Shown: positions 35,109 to 42,842 of the stretch, piece after piece | Position numbering within the stretch: position 1 is the first letter of the stretch | Layout of the letters: every line of letters begins with the position of its first letter | Assembly: GCF_030406325.1 (NCBI RefSeq) | Contig: NZ_JAUEQY010000009.1 | Span: 248,001 to 312,000 of the forward strand | Origin: Actinomadura sp. DC4 | GTDB lineage: Bacteria; Actinomycetota; Actinomycetes; Streptosporangiales; Streptosporangiaceae | Direction: 5' to 3' | Length of the DNA: 64,000 nucleotides | The notes under the pieces: generated by a model | The model's input: the letters and a program-made list of their open reading frames with translations, nothing else | The model's database searches: none | Told to the model about the DNA's origin: nothing | Made by a program: the position numbers and the translations under genes

Positions 35109-36211
35109 AACTCACCGGCGTCGAACTGCGATGGATCTCCATGCCACTCGTCGCGCCGTTCCGCACGTCGTTCGGCACCCAGACCGTCCGCGACATCCTG
35201 CTCGTACGGGTGATGGCGGACGACACCGAGGGCTGGGGCGAGTGCGTGGCGATGACCAGCCCCCGCTACTCGTCCGAGTACGTCGACGCGGCCGCGGACG
35301 TGCTGCGCCGCTTCCTCGTCCCGGCGGTGATGGCGGCCGGGCCGCCGTCGGCCCAGTCCGTCGCCGGGATCCTCGCGCCGTTCAAGGGCCACCACATGGC
35401 CAAGGCGGCACTCGAGATGGCGGTGCTGGACGCCGAGCTGCGCGCCGAGGGCCGCTCGTTCGGCCGCGAGCTCGGCGCCGTACGCGAGCGGGTCCCGTGC
35501 GGGGTCTCGGTCGGGATCATGGACAGCGTTCCCGAGCTCCTCGACGCCGTCGACGGTTACCTCGCCGAGGGATACGTCCGCATCAAGCTCAAGATCGAGC
35601 CGGGCTGGGACGTCGAACCGGTCCGCGCGGTCCGCGAGCGGTACGGTGACGACCTGCTGCTCCAGGTGGACGCCAACACGGCCTACACCCTGGCCGACGC
35701 ACGGCAACTGGCCCGGCTGGACCCCTTCGACCTCCTGCTGATCGAGCAGCCCCTCGACGAAGAGGACGTGCTCGGCCACGTGGATCTGGCCCGCCTCATC
35801 CGTACGCCGATCTGCCTGGACGAGTCCATCACCTCGGCCCGCGATGCCGCGGCGGCGATCCGGCTGGGCGCCTGCAGCGTGGTGAACATCAAGCCCGGGC
35901 GGGTCGGCGGGTACCTGGAGGCCCGCCGGATCCACGACGTCTGCGCGGCCCACGGCGTACCGGTGTGGTGCGGCGGAATGCTGGAGACCGGCCTCGGCCG
36001 GGCCGCCAACCTCGCGCTCGCGGCGATGCCCGGTTTCACACTGCCCGGCGACACGTCGGCGTCCGGGCGGTACTACGCCTCGGACATCACCGAGCCGTTC
36101 GTCCTCGACGACGGCCACCTCGGCGTGCCCACCGGCCCCGGGCTCGGCCTGGTGCCGGTGCCGGACCGGCTCGCCGAGGTCACCAGCGCCACCGAGTGGC
36201 TCACCGGCTGA
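35105..36211 (+). CDS. N-acylamino acid racemase / o-succinylbenzoate synthase family
   Basis: A 368-residue enolase-superfamily enzyme. All key residues are present at the positions numbered as in the Amycolatopsis NSAR/OSBS enzyme: Lys161 and Lys163 (KLK), metal ligands Asp189 (VDANTAY), Glu214 (LIEQPL) and Asp239 (CLDESI), and Lys263 (NIKPGRVGG). The C-terminal block GDTSASGRYYASDITEPF and the VPTGPGLG loop are characteristic of the actinobacterial NSAR type. It would racemise N-succinyl or N-acetyl amino acids. A pure menaquinone role is unlikely because no other men genes are nearby. GTG 35105 follows GGAGGG and overlaps the previous stop. Confidence 0.93.
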   Translation: MKLTGVELRWISMPLVAPFRTSFGTQTVRDILLVRVMADDTEGWGECVAMTSPRYSSEYVDAAADVLRRFLVPAVMAAGPPSAQSVAGILAPFKGHHMAKAALEMAVLDAELRAEGRSFGRELGAVRERVPCGVSVGIMDSVPELLDAVDGYLAEGYVRIKLKIEPGWDVEPVRAVRERYGDDLLLQVDANTAYTLADARQLARLDPFDLLLIEQPLDEEDVLGHVDLARLIRTPICLDESITSARDAAAAIRLGACSVVNIKPGRVGGYLEARRIHDVCAAHGVPVWCGGMLETGLGRAANLALAAMPGFTLPGDTSASGRYYASDITEPFVLDDGHLGVPTGPGLGLVPVPDRLAEVTSATEWLTG

Positions 36212-36241
36212 CCGGCCGGGCGGGTTGACCGTGCGTCTACC

Positions 36242-37912
36242 GTGACACTTGTGCAGCAGGCCGGCGTCGCGCGCCCCCGCGCGAGTCTCGGACGGGTCGT
36301 CGACGACCTGGGGGCTACCCTGCTCGAACTCGCACACGGCGACCCCCACCGCCCCGGAGAGATCAGCGCCGTCGTCTTCCACGACCCGCTGGACCAGCCG
36401 GTGCTGCCGCCCCACGCGCTGGTGCTCGGCGTCGGGGTGGACGCTCCCGGCCACATCGCCGCGCTTCTGCGCACGCTGGGGCACCAGAACGCGGCCGCGC
36501 TCGTCCTCCGCGCCCCGGTCCCGCTCACCGACGAGGTCCGCGCCGCCGCCGACGAGGCGGCGGTCGCCGTGCTCGGCCTGCGCCGCGGCGCTCCGTGGGG
36601 TCACCTCAGCGAGATGCTCCGGTCCCTGCTCGCCCGGGGCGCCGGCGTGGAGTCCGCGGAGTCGCTCGGCGGGCTGCCGGCGGGTGACCTGTTCGCGGTC
36701 GCGAACGCGATCGCGGCGCTTCTCGACGCGCCGATCACCATCGAGGACCGCAACTCCCGCGTGCTGGCCTTCTCCGGCCGCCAGGACGAGGCCGACCCCT
36801 CCCGGGTCGAGACCATCCTCGGCCGGCAGGTGCCGGAGCGGTACGCGCGCATGCTGCACGAGGGCGGGGTCTTCCGGGACCTGCTGCGCAGCGACCAGCC
36901 CGTCTTCATCGAACCCATCTCCGACGGCATGGGCGGCTTCACGCTGCCACGCGTCGCCATCTCCGTACGCGCGGGCGACGAGGTTCTCGGCTCCATCTGG
37001 GCGGCGGTACCCGCCCGTCTCAGCGACGAGCGCAACGAGGCGCTGCGCGAGTCGGCCAAGCTGGTCGCGCTGCACATGCTCAGGGTCCGTGCCGGCGCCG
37101 ACGTGCAGCGGCGGGTACGGGCCGACCTGCTGAGCACCGCGCTCGAAGGCGGCGTCGGCGCGGGCGAGGCGCTCGAACGGCTCGGCCTGTCGAGCCAGCC
37201 CCTGCTGGTGCTCGGAGTGGCCCTCGACGAGCGCGGCCCGCACTACGACAACGCCGACAGCGCGGCCGTGGTCCACGACCGGCAGCGGCTGAGCGACGCG
37301 TTCGCCCTGCACCTGTCCGCGATCCACCCCCGGTCCGCGGCGGCGGCGATCGGCGCGGTCACCTACGGGCTGGTGCCCATGACCGGAGCCGCGGAGACGG
37401 CCGAGACCCGCGCGGTGGGGATCCTCCAGGACTTCCTGGACCGCGTGGGAGACCGGCTGCCACCGATCACCGCGGTCGGCCCGGTGGCACTCGACCTGTC
37501 CGACGTGGCCCACAGCCGATCGTGCGTGGACCGGGTCCTGCGGGTGCTCCGCGACCGGCGCCTCCACCGGCGGATCGGCCGCTTCGACGAGATGCAGGGC
37601 GAAGCACTGATCTCGGAGCTGCGCGACCTCGCCGGAGCGCGGAGCGAGGAGCCGACGGGAGCCTTGGCGCGGCTGATCGCCTACGACCGCCGCCACCGCG
37701 GCAATCTCGTCCAGACACTCCGCGCCTGGCTCGACGCGTTCGGCGACGTCGTCATGGCCGCCGAGTCCGTCGGCGTCCACCAGAACACCTTCCGCTACCG
37801 GTTCCGGCGGGTCGCCGAGGTCGGACAGTGCGATCTCAGCGACCCCGATCAGCGGTTCGCCATGATGGTGCAACTGCAGGTACTCCGCGTCGACTCCCCG
37901 CCCGACCCCTGA
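36242..37912 (+). CDS. PucR/CdaR-family transcriptional regulator
   Basis: A 556-residue regulator. It has an N-terminal PucR-like ligand region, a central GAF/GGDEF-like part (LLVLGVALDERGPHYDNADS), and a C-terminal PucR helix-turn-helix (HTH_30) with AYDRRHRGNLVQTLRAWLDA and AAESVGVHQNTFRYRFRRVA. PucR proteins often control catabolic genes for purines, amino acids or peptides. Being last on the same strand as the peptide block, it is the obvious candidate regulator of it. The start is uncertain between GTG 36242 and GTG 36251; neither has a clear ribosome site. Confidence 0.9.
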   Translation: MTLVQQAGVARPRASLGRVVDDLGATLLELAHGDPHRPGEISAVVFHDPLDQPVLPPHALVLGVGVDAPGHIAALLRTLGHQNAAALVLRAPVPLTDEVRAAADEAAVAVLGLRRGAPWGHLSEMLRSLLARGAGVESAESLGGLPAGDLFAVANAIAALLDAPITIEDRNSRVLAFSGRQDEADPSRVETILGRQVPERYARMLHEGGVFRDLLRSDQPVFIEPISDGMGGFTLPRVAISVRAGDEVLGSIWAAVPARLSDERNEALRESAKLVALHMLRVRAGADVQRRVRADLLSTALEGGVGAGEALERLGLSSQPLLVLGVALDERGPHYDNADSAAVVHDRQRLSDAFALHLSAIHPRSAAAAIGAVTYGLVPMTGAAETAETRAVGILQDFLDRVGDRLPPITAVGPVALDLSDVAHSRSCVDRVLRVLRDRRLHRRIGRFDEMQGEALISELRDLAGARSEEPTGALARLIAYDRRHRGNLVQTLRAWLDAFGDVVMAAESVGVHQNTFRYRFRRVAEVGQCDLSDPDQRFAMMVQLQVLRVDSPPDP

Positions 37913-37917
37913 TGATC

Positions 37918-37940
37918 GGCCGTTTCGTCGGCCTTCTTAT
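37918..37940 (+). terminator. Probable terminator after the PucR gene
   Basis: GGCCG, a six-base loop and CGGCC, followed by TTCTTAT. A short stem, but the T-rich tail right after the pucR stop fits an intrinsic terminator. The 250 bases up to the next gene hold nothing else I can name. Confidence 0.5.
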
Positions 37941-38159
37941 GGGGGGCGATTAATTCGGTCGCCGTCCTCATGGCCCGGGGCTTTAGGTCCGCTAAAGGGA
38001 TGGTCGAACCGACATTGCCCAGCTCAGCCTGTCGAGGTCGGCCGGCGGATCCGGAAGCACGAAATCGGCACGCCGGAAAGTCGTCGATCGTGGGTACATT
38101 GAGCTGGTCGTAGTAATCATCGGCTGCCGGCCGGATGACGGCCGCGATCGGAGTCGACC

Positions 38160-39371
38160 ATGACGGAATCACCACCCGTAGCCTCGCCGTTCGTTGAAGC
38201 CGCACCGACCGCTCGCTATGCCGCATTCGCCGAGCTCGCGGCGGCCGGGCCCGTACAACAGGTCACGTTGTTCACCGGTATCCCGGTATGGGTGATCACC
38301 GGGTACGCCGAGACGCGGGAGGCGCTCACCCACCCGGACATCATCAAGGGCAGCAGTGGTGACGGCCCGCACAATGACGCGGTCCCGGCCGACCTCGCCG
38401 CGGCGATGCACAACAATCTGCTCGGCGCCAATCCGCCCGATCACACCCGGCTGCGGCAGTTGGTGTCCGCCGCGTTCACCCGGCGCCGCATCGACGCATT
38501 GGAGCCGGCGATCCGGCGCATTGTCGACGACCTGCTGGACGATATCTCGGTCGCGGGCCAGAATGGCGCACCGGTCGACCTGCTGGCCGCCTTGTGTTAT
38601 CCCCTGCCGCTCACCGTGATCAGCGAACTGCTCGGCGTACCGGAGGACCGCCGGCGCGACTTCCTGGAATGGACGACCGTGGCCATTCACGGCCCGGCCC
38701 ACGCCGCCGACGCCTTCGTCGCCGCGGCGACGTCGTTGATCGGTTACATCCGCGAACTGATAGCGCAGAAGCGGGTCGACCCGTCCGACGACCTGATCTC
38801 GGCAATGGTCGCGGCGCGCGCCGACGGCGACCGGTTGTCCGAGGACGAGCTGACCTCGATGCTCTTCCTGCTGCTCCTCGCCGGCTACGAGACGACGGCC
38901 CATCTGATGTCCGGCGGCACGCGGGCGCTGCTGACCCATCCCGACCAGCTCGACCTCGTACGCGCCGAACCCGGCCGCTGGCCCGCGGTCGTCGAGGAAC
39001 TGCTCCGTTTTCACAACCCGGTGCAGGTGACGCCCCCGTACCGGACCGCGGCGCCGGTACTGATCGGCGGCGTCACCATCCCCGCCGGCGAGATGGTGCT
39101 GCCCTCACCGCTCGCCGCCAACCGCGACCCTGGTCAGTTCTCTGAGCCGGAGCGGCTCGATATCACCAGGTCACAGGCGCATCTGGCCTTCGGGCACGGC
39201 ATCCACCACTGTCTCGGCGCACCGCTGGCGCGGCTCGAGGCAAGGATCGCGCTCAGCGCACTGTTCGATCGATTCCCGAAAGTGCGCCTCGCCGTACCCC
39301 CGGAGGAGCTCACGATGCAGGCCAGCCTGCTCGTCAACGGGCTCACCGCCCTGCCGGTCATCGTGGACTGA
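38160..39371 (+). CDS. Cytochrome P450 (CYP107-like)
   Basis: A 403-residue bacterial P450, unrelated in detail to the two terpene-locus P450s. Diagnostic motifs are the I helix LLAGYETTAHLM, ExxR within VEELLRFHN (EELLR), and the haem loop FGHGIHHCLGAPLARLE with Cys351. The short N-terminus without membrane anchor and the overall pattern fit CYP105/CYP107-type oxidases of antibiotics or xenobiotics. No ferredoxin gene is adjacent. The next gene, a cupin, is 172 bases downstream and may or may not be cotranscribed. Confidence 0.92.
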   Translation: MTESPPVASPFVEAAPTARYAAFAELAAAGPVQQVTLFTGIPVWVITGYAETREALTHPDIIKGSSGDGPHNDAVPADLAAAMHNNLLGANPPDHTRLRQLVSAAFTRRRIDALEPAIRRIVDDLLDDISVAGQNGAPVDLLAALCYPLPLTVISELLGVPEDRRRDFLEWTTVAIHGPAHAADAFVAAATSLIGYIRELIAQKRVDPSDDLISAMVAARADGDRLSEDELTSMLFLLLLAGYETTAHLMSGGTRALLTHPDQLDLVRAEPGRWPAVVEELLRFHNPVQVTPPYRTAAPVLIGGVTIPAGEMVLPSPLAANRDPGQFSEPERLDITRSQAHLAFGHGIHHCLGAPLARLEARIALSALFDRFPKVRLAVPPEELTMQASLLVNGLTALPVIVD

Positions 39372-39543
39372 GAGCGTTGCCGCCCCCGTTGATCGGCACG
39401 GCCCCGGTCAACGGGGCGCAGCGCCAGGGTCGCGTCCATGCAGGTCACGGGCCCACCCGGCGAGGTGAAGATCGTCTCGACGGGTAAACTGGGTGGTCTT
39501 CGCGGATCCATCGGGCGCGCTGCCGCCGGTAAAAGGAGTCGTC

Positions 39544-40014
39544 ATGGAAGTCACCTCCGCCGTGGTCGTACAGCCCGGCGAGGCGGCCAGGGTGTCGCTG
39601 GCGAACGGTGAGTTCGAACTTCTCACCGACGGGGGCGCGGTCAGCACGAGCCGCCTCACCCTCGGAACCGGCGCCAACGGGGGATCCCCACACCACCACA
39701 AGCTCTCCCACGAGGTCTTCTACGTGCTGGACGGGACGATGCTCTTCCGTCTCGGCGACACTCTGACCTCGGTGAGAAGGGGCGGCCTGGTCATCGTCCC
39801 GCCGGGCATGGTGCACGCCTTCGGCGCGGCGGACGGCGAGGTGGCCGACGTGCTCGTCGTGCTCAGCCCCGGCATCGAACGGTTCGGCCTCTTCGAACAC
39901 CTGGCCGCCATCAGCCGTGGCGAGGCGGAGTTCTCCTCGCTTCTCCCCGAACGGGACCGCTACGACTTCCACCTCGCGGACCTTCCCAACTGGCGGTCGG
40001 CCCCCGCACAGTAG
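39544..40014 (+). CDS. Single-domain cupin protein
   Basis: A 156-residue cupin_2 protein. The first cupin motif is HHHKLSHEVFYVLDGTMLFR (His-rich metal site and Glu) and the second is PPGMVHAFGAADGEVADVLV. Such proteins can be dioxygenases, isomerases or ligand binders; no substrate is evident. ATG 39544 follows AAAGGAG and is preferred to an upstream start. Confidence 0.85.
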   Translation: MEVTSAVVVQPGEAARVSLANGEFELLTDGGAVSTSRLTLGTGANGGSPHHHKLSHEVFYVLDGTMLFRLGDTLTSVRRGGLVIVPPGMVHAFGAADGEVADVLVVLSPGIERFGLFEHLAAISRGEAEFSSLLPERDRYDFHLADLPNWRSAPAQ

Positions 40015-40040
40015 GGGGCGTCCTCGCGCCGAGCGGCGCG

Positions 40041-40733
40041 GTGGGAGCCGAACCGGCAGAGGTGATCATCCTGCGATCGAAGCTGTACTCCTGTGTGGCG
40101 AGCGATCATTATTGCGTGACATGCGTACGCGGCCTCCCGCCGGACGAGGTGCCGGCCAGGTTGGGCGTCTCCGGCCAAGGACCGCATCCGCAGTACACCT
40201 CACTTGAGGCGGCACGGCATTTCGGCTACGGCGTCCCGGTCGTGCGCGTGCACGCCGGCGGTGATTGGACCCTCCTGCTGGAGGTCAATCCCAATATCAC
40301 CGACGCGGCGTTCCAGAAGCAGTTGCTCTCTCGCCTGTCCGTCGGAACCGAGGCGGTCTGCGTGCAGAAGCTGATGGACAGTACGGCCAAGGCCACGCAT
40401 GCGCGCGACGGGGAGGTCCTGGCCACTTACCTTGATTGGGACTTCACACCGGCGAAGGGGCCGGATCCCTCGCGCCTCAACCGCGGCTTGTCAGAAGTTG
40501 GATTCTTCCAGGACGGAAGCGAAGACTACGACCATTGGAACCCTGCGGAGATGGTGTTGCTGGCGGTGGAGCGCGAGTTCGAAATAAGCGTGTTCCCCGA
40601 TATTGTCAACGGCCCGCTACCGACGGTGAGGATTCCCGGATGGAATGCTCCGGAACCCGCCCCGCAGAGTCTGCAGAGGAAGCCGGACTCCACGCCAAGG
40701 CGCCCACGGCGGCAGTCGGACAGATCTAATTGA
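40041..40733 (+). CDS. Hypothetical protein, DUF6461-like
   Basis: A 230-residue protein of unknown function. The pattern DHYCVTCVRGLPPDEVPARL near the N-terminus resembles DUF6461 proteins of actinomycetes, which are cytoplasmic and uncharacterised. No catalytic motif is visible. The last 30 residues are Arg/Pro/Ser-rich. Base composition is less GC-rich than the neighbours (codons such as AAT, GAT, TTG are frequent), suggesting separate acquisition. GTG 40041 or GTG 40062 could be the start. Confidence 0.6.
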   Translation: MGAEPAEVIILRSKLYSCVASDHYCVTCVRGLPPDEVPARLGVSGQGPHPQYTSLEAARHFGYGVPVVRVHAGGDWTLLLEVNPNITDAAFQKQLLSRLSVGTEAVCVQKLMDSTAKATHARDGEVLATYLDWDFTPAKGPDPSRLNRGLSEVGFFQDGSEDYDHWNPAEMVLLAVEREFEISVFPDIVNGPLPTVRIPGWNAPEPAPQSLQRKPDSTPRRPRRQSDRSN

Positions 40734-40892
40734 GTGCGTACATGTAGTCGGTTGGCGACGACCGGAAAGTTGCTCGTGTGATTCCTATGCCCTAACGGAC
40801 TCGCCGACACTTGGCGATATTTGCCATTTCTTGTCAGGAGCTGAAAAGAAACCCTTAAGGCGATCGGCCCCAGCACCCGCCAAGGAGGCTCC

Positions 40893-41309
40893 ATGCAGTA
40901 CCGACAACGTGTCCGGCCGGCCTGGACGACGCGGCTTCTCGTCGCGGTCGTCGCCGTCACGTCGGTGTTCGGCCTGTCCGCGGTCGTCAGCCCGGCGCAG
41001 GCATCGGTCTACAGCACCTGCACGATCTCCCGGTGCCCGGACGCCCGGACGGCCAACACGGCCTGGAAGGCCAAGGGCTACCCGACGACTCGGGGATGGG
41101 TCACGTGGACCGGCGGCCAGTGCAGCTACGCCGGCGGCCAGTACTACAACTACGAGGCCGAACTGCCCAGCGGCCGCACCTACTACGAGTACGACGTCTA
41201 CCCGCGCACCTGCGGCGCCGCTCGTGACGCCTACCGGATCATCGTCGACAAGGGCCTCGGCAAGGTCTGGTTCTCCCCGAACCACTACACCGACTTCTAC
41301 CTGCTCTGA
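40893..41309 (+). CDS. Secreted guanyl-specific ribonuclease of the Sa/T1 (N1) type
   Basis: A 138-residue precursor with a signal peptide (TTRLLVAVVAVTSVFGLSAV, likely cleaved after PAQA). The mature domain of about 100 residues follows the RNase Sa layout: an N-terminal helix, then YEAELPSGRTYYEYDVYP, AYRIIVDKGL and SPNHYTDFYLL. The catalytic residues appear as Glu99, Arg115 and His131, spaced 16 and 16; RNase Sa has Glu54, Arg69, His85. Cysteines at the start of the mature part and in PRTCGA could form disulfides. AAGGAGG precedes the ATG. No barstar-type inhibitor gene is adjacent. An extracellular nutritional or antagonistic RNase is likely. Confidence 0.8.
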   Translation: MQYRQRVRPAWTTRLLVAVVAVTSVFGLSAVVSPAQASVYSTCTISRCPDARTANTAWKAKGYPTTRGWVTWTGGQCSYAGGQYYNYEAELPSGRTYYEYDVYPRTCGAARDAYRIIVDKGLGKVWFSPNHYTDFYLL

Positions 41310-41324
41310 ACCCCCGCCAGGGCC

Positions 41325-41363
41325 GGCCCCGCGCCACCTCCGACACGGAGGCGGCGCGGGGCC
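41325..41363 (+). terminator. Intrinsic terminator after the ribonuclease gene
   Basis: A 17-bp stem with one mismatch (arms 41325-41341 and 41347-41363) around a 5-nt loop, 16 bases past the stop codon. Confidence 0.75.
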
Positions 41364-41373
41364 GTACGGCTTA

Positions 41374-41390
41374 TGAGGCAAGTTGCCTCA
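41374..41390. promoter_or_regulatory. TetR operator A, upstream of the NAD(P)-binding gene
   Basis: TGAGGCA-AGT-TGCCTCA, inside a longer perfect inverted repeat (11-bp arms, 41371-41393). It shares the form TGAGRCA-N3-TGYCTCA with sites at 41419 and 42660, so it is probably bound by the TetR protein encoded at 42081-42647. Confidence 0.7.
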
Positions 41391-41418
41391 TAACTGGCGT
41401 CATGGGAACATTCATCTC

Positions 41419-41435
41419 TGAGACATTATGTCTCA
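41419..41435. promoter_or_regulatory. TetR operator B, upstream of the NAD(P)-binding gene
   Basis: TGAGACA-TTA-TGTCTCA, a perfect 17-base inverted repeat 28 bases before the GTG start at 41464 and 45 bases after operator A (centre to centre). Same consensus as operators A and C. Confidence 0.7.
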
Positions 41436-41463
41436 CATCGATGGTGTTGCCGTGAGGAGAGCC

Positions 41464-42084
41464 GTGCGTATCGTCGTTCTGGGATCTACCGGACCCACCG
41501 GCCGTCAGGTGCTGAACACCGCACTCCAGCGCGGCCATGACGTCGTCGCGCTCGCCCGGCGGCCCGATGCGCTGTCCGACCTGGCGCACGACGGCCTGGC
41601 GATCAGGCAGGCGGACGTGCGGGTTCCCGACACGGTCACCTCGGCCTGCCGCGACGCCGATGCGGTCATCAGCGCGCTGGGCGTCAGGAGGGGAGCGCCG
41701 GCCGGCACTCTCTCAGCCGGCGCCCGAGCGATCGTCGACGCCGGACCGCCGCGCATCGCCTGGACGGGCACGTTCGGCGCCGGGGCCTCCGCCCGTCGCG
41801 CGGGCCTGCCGTACGACGTGATCCTGCGCCTCGTGCTCGGTGACGGCTTCGCCGACAAGTCGGTCGCGGACGAGGTGGTCACCGGTTCACAGGGCACGGT
41901 GTTCCATCCGGTCATGCTCACCGGCGGGCCGGCGACGGGTACGGCCACGGTCGTCCCGCTGGACCTCCTCGACCGGTCCTGGCGGCTCATGCCGCCGAAG
42001 GTCTCCCGCGCCGACGTCGCCGCGGCGATGGTCACCGAGGTCGAGAGCCCGGCGTACGCGGGGCGGACCGTCGCCGTCTATTAG
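41464..42084 (+). CDS. NAD(P)-binding Rossmann protein (atypical SDR, NmrA-like)
   Basis: A 206-residue NAD(P)-dependent epimerase/dehydratase-like protein. The dinucleotide site is VRIVVLGSTGPTGRQVL. DVRVPDTVTSACRDADAVIS and an ISALG motif follow. No Tyr-x-x-x-Lys catalytic pair is evident, as in flavin-reductase-like atypical SDRs. GTG 41464 follows GAGGAGA and starts directly at the first beta strand. Two operators lie just upstream and the convergent tetR gene ends four bases inside its 3' end. It may be a stress or quinone-reductase-like function under TetR control. Confidence 0.82.
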   Translation: MRIVVLGSTGPTGRQVLNTALQRGHDVVALARRPDALSDLAHDGLAIRQADVRVPDTVTSACRDADAVISALGVRRGAPAGTLSAGARAIVDAGPPRIAWTGTFGAGASARRAGLPYDVILRLVLGDGFADKSVADEVVTGSQGTVFHPVMLTGGPATGTATVVPLDLLDRSWRLMPPKVSRADVAAAMVTEVESPAYAGRTVAVY

Positions 42085-42647
42085 ACCTGCCAGGTGCCCA
42101 CGCCGCCGATGAGCCGGTCGATGAAGTCATCGGATACCACGTCCATCTGCGACGTCGTCCGGTAGACGATCGGCCCGACCAGCATCGCCACCAGATCCAC
42201 CGGACCGGCGTCGGTCTCGACCTCCCCCGCCTCGGCGGCCGACCGTACGGCGACGAAGATCCGTTCGGTGATCGTCTTGAGGGACTCGTCACGCCGGTGT
42301 GCGATCTCCGGATCCCAGATCGCGGACTGCATCAGCGCGAGCGACATGGCGGCGACCGCGGGTACGGCAAGCTCATCGGCCATCCGCCGAAGCTCTCGAC
42401 GCAGCCACCGGCGGACCGGCGCCTCGGGATTCTTGAAGAGTGGGAGATCGGCCCCGCTCATGACGTCGAGCAGCAACTGTTCGGGCCGAGGCCAGTGCCG
42501 GTAGACGGTGGCCCGCCCGACACCCGCCTGCTGAGCCACCCGCTGATGCGTGACCGCGCCGGGCCCCTCGGCCACCAGCAGCTCCCGGGCGGCGACGAGC
42601 ATCGCCTCCCGGCTACGCGCCGCGCGCGGATCCGTCGAGTACCTCAC
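42081..42647 (-). CDS. TetR-family repressor of the neighbouring NAD(P)-binding gene
   Basis: A 188-residue TetR regulator with N-terminal helix-turn-helix (REAMLVAARELLVAEGPGAV, HQRVAQQAGVGRATVYRHWP) and a TetR_C-type domain ending in a conserved DDFIDRLIGGVG helix. It is convergent with the Rossmann gene, with stop codons overlapping by four bases. Its own promoter has an operator (42660-42676) that matches the two before the Rossmann gene, so it likely represses both. GTG 42647 is chosen because upstream in-frame residues run through the operator; no strong ribosome site is seen. Confidence 0.85.
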   Translation of the reverse strand: MRYSTDPRAARSREAMLVAARELLVAEGPGAVTHQRVAQQAGVGRATVYRHWPRPEQLLLDVMSGADLPLFKNPEAPVRRWLRRELRRMADELAVPAVAAMSLALMQSAIWDPEIAHRRDESLKTITERIFVAVRSAAEAGEVETDAGPVDLVAMLVGPIVYRTTSQMDVVSDDFIDRLIGGVGTWQV

Positions 42648-42659
42648 CGGAACAGCGTA

Positions 42660-42676
42660 CGAGACACGTTGCCTCA
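42660..42676. promoter_or_regulatory. TetR operator C, in the tetR promoter
   Basis: CGAGACA-CGT-TGCCTCA, a one-base deviation from TGAGRCA-N3-TGYCTCA, 13 bases upstream of the tetR start. It is also about 170 bases before the divergent hydrolase gene at 42843. Confidence 0.65.
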
Positions 42677-42842
42677 TCGGCCGTCGACCGGCGCCGCCGG
42701 GAGGCTTGGTCGCTCGTTGTCCCCAGTGCGAGCTACCTGAAATGTCCTCCGCAGAGTGAAGCGTGGTATCCGATCCGCTCAATAGCCTTTCTTGCCGCCG
42801 CGTACCCCGTTCGCGGTCGATTCTCGCTTGAAAGGCGTGAGC

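Noticed and set aside
35105-36211. Racemase considered as menaquinone o-succinylbenzoate synthase only
   Set aside because: No other men genes nearby; GNAT and M20 partners and the NSAR-type C-terminal block favour N-acylamino acid racemisation.
34979-37873. A minus-strand open frame of about 960 codons opposite the racemase and PucR genes
   Set aside because: Shadow frame. The plus-strand racemase has all catalytic residues at expected positions.
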